43,331 nt of DNA from Minisyncoccota bacterium. GTDB lineage: Bacteria > Patescibacteriota > Minisyncoccia > Phycocordibacterales > UBA9973. A model generated the notes under the pieces. The model saw only the letters and a program-made list of their open reading frames with translations. It had not been told where the DNA came from and did not search any database. The position numbers and the translations under genes were made by a program. Below, one piece after another: positions 42,486 through 43,331 of the stretch. Position 1 is the first letter of the stretch. Each line of letters begins with the position of its first letter. The stretch is from positions 1 through 43,331 of the forward strand of contig JAGOSX010000004.1 in assembly GCA_018062065.1 (NCBI GenBank), given 5' to 3'.

Positions 42486-42735
42486 ATGAAAACTTTAAAA
42501 GGGAATTGTGAGAGTTGCTTGATGCCTTTTGCGAAAGATCCAAAAGGGGAGAATAGAGAGTGAGCAATATTGCTCTTATTGTTTTACAAACGGTAGTCTT
42601 TGCTATCCTGGTAATGATGTAAAAGAATTTAAAAAAGCTATGATAGAAGCAATTGTCGCTCGTGGAGAATCTCGCATCAAAGCTCATGTCTATGCATTTA
42701 TGGCAGGCTTCGCTCCGAGGTGGAAGAAGAAATAA
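42486..42735 (+). pseudogene. Putative zinc-ribbon protein gene with frameshift
   Basis: From ATG 42486 the frame reads MKTLKGNCESCLMPFAKDPK and meets TGA at 42561-42563. The +1 frame continues with SEQYCSYCFTNGSLCYPG to TAA 42733-42735. Together they give the two halves of a CxxC...CxxC zinc ribbon (CESC and CSYC) of the small 'putative zinc ribbon' family, with a basic ending APRWKKK. One base too many in the GAATAGAGAGTGAG stretch breaks the frame. It may be a real lesion, an assembly error or a programmed shift. The intact -10 box argues that the gene is or recently was expressed. Confidence 0.7.
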
Positions 42736-42739
42736 ATTT

Positions 42740-43177
42740 ATGAAAAATATATTTGTATATGGGACTTTGTTGTTTCCTGAAATACTAGAGAGATTAACTG
42801 GTAAAACTTTTGAAAGCAAAGAAGCTTACTTGAATGATTTTAAGCGTTATCAAATTTTTGATGATAATATCTCTCGAAAGTATCCTGCAATTATAGAGAG
42901 TAAAGGTAGCAAGGTAGAAGGTAAAATAGTATTTGATTTAGATCAAGAAAGTTTAAATATTTTAGATTTTTTTGAAGATGAAAAATATGAACCTAAAATT
43001 CTAAAAGCTTATTCTCAGAGTGGCGAGGAGTATCAAGTTTTAGTTTACGTTTGGAAAGATGAATTTAAAGATATGCTAAAAGGGGATTGGGATATAGGTT
43101 ATTTTAAAGATAATTATTTATCAATTTACCTAAATGAAATTATCCCTAGAGTTTTAGGGGAATATAAAAATATGTAA
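42740..43177 (+). CDS. Gamma-glutamylcyclotransferase-like (AIG2 family) protein
   Basis: A 145-residue protein starting MKNIFVYGTLLFPE, where YGTL is the substrate-binding signature of the GGCT/AIG2 fold. It continues with YPAIIESKGSKVEGKIV, DLDQESLNILDFFED and EYQVLVYVW. Enzymes of this fold release 5-oxoproline from gamma-glutamyl groups. I place the start at 42740, four bases after the zinc-ribbon stop; the longer frame from 42653 overlaps that gene. Confidence 0.85.
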   Translation: MKNIFVYGTLLFPEILERLTGKTFESKEAYLNDFKRYQIFDDNISRKYPAIIESKGSKVEGKIVFDLDQESLNILDFFEDEKYEPKILKAYSQSGEEYQVLVYVWKDEFKDMLKGDWDIGYFKDNYLSIYLNEIIPRVLGEYKNM

Positions 43178-43331
43178 CTTCTGCGGAGGGTTGGAGATTC
43201 AGCTACTACATAGCCAGGTATTTTTCGACAAATTTTTATAAAAAATTAGTAGACCGAAAAATCTTTCGAATATCAACAAAAGTTCCCCCAGACCTTTTTC
43301 CTAAATTTACTTTGTAAATTTCTCCTGCGGT
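43178..43331. other. Non-coding end of the window with nested inverted repeats
   Basis: No gene seen. ATTTTTCG (43220-43227) pairs with CGAAAAAT (43255-43262), enclosing AATTTTT / AAAAAATT (43231-43247). Further on, AAATTTAC-TTT-GTAAATTT (43303-43321) is a perfect hairpin. This may be the start of a structured RNA or a repeat array continuing beyond the window; I see no tmRNA, RNase P or tRNA pattern. Confidence 0.4.

Noticed and set aside
42529-42735. Independent 68-codon gene
   Set aside because: Its first residues are not family-like; it is the second half of the frameshifted zinc-ribbon gene that starts at 42486.

Overview
The window is a gene-dense, AT-rich bacterial chromosome segment. 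It looks like a Patescibacteria / Candidate Phyla Radiation genome, most likely a parcubacterium. The reasons are very short spacers, minimal or shortened versions of universal genes (a RecO without its C-terminal Zn region, an alpha2-type GlyRS, an IleRS of the type sometimes called eukaryote-like), almost no Shine-Dalgarno sequences, a complete type IV pilus locus, and scattered GC-rich palindromic repeats of a kind I associate with these genomes. There is no 16S rRNA or marker that would fix the lineage, so this rests on gene style.

Layout. 1-4384 holds the end of an upstream gene, a CYTH phosphatase-like protein, a DMT transporter, thymidylate kinase, a MazG-like pyrophosphohydrolase and ArgS. 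4385-4965 is the only long non-coding stretch. It carries a probable structured RNA with its own promoter and terminator, then a T-box leader for ileS. 4966-13171 holds ileS (with an inserted histidine-phosphatase domain), an HD-domain protein, recO, a large surface/membrane protein and glyS. 13256-18575 holds an orphan gene of a CPR-type family, an M16 peptidase, an AI-2E-type permease, metG and a small membrane protein. 18777-23296 holds tatD facing recG, two stand-alone receiver proteins and a histidine kinase. 23371-26332 holds small membrane proteins, a DUF1801 protein, two divergent tRNA-Ser genes, TspO and ComF. 26368-40466 is the type IV pilus locus (pilM, N, O, P, B, receiver, T, C, two major-type pilins, two glycosyltransferases, pilD and four minor pilins). 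40468-43177 holds ligA, a frameshifted zinc-ribbon gene and a gamma-glutamylcyclotransferase-like gene. The last 154 bases are non-coding and rich in inverted repeats.

How the genes work together. The pilus locus encodes a nearly complete machine for assembly, retraction, pilin processing and perhaps pilin glycosylation; in these small cells such pili are plausibly used for attachment and DNA uptake, and comF sits next to the locus. The other genes are mostly translation (four tRNA synthetases, two tRNAs) and DNA repair/replication (recG, recO, ligA, tmk, tatD).

The most notable signals are these. (1) A fixed arrangement in which an extended -10 box lies exactly six bases before the start codon at about a dozen operon heads, implying leaderless mRNAs. 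(2) An IleRS carrying an apparently intact histidine-phosphatase domain. (3) Palindromic repeats inserted in frame in argS, glyS and tatD and also inside the ileS T-box. (4) An unidentified structured RNA upstream of that T-box. (5) A tRNA-Ser with anticodon ACU.
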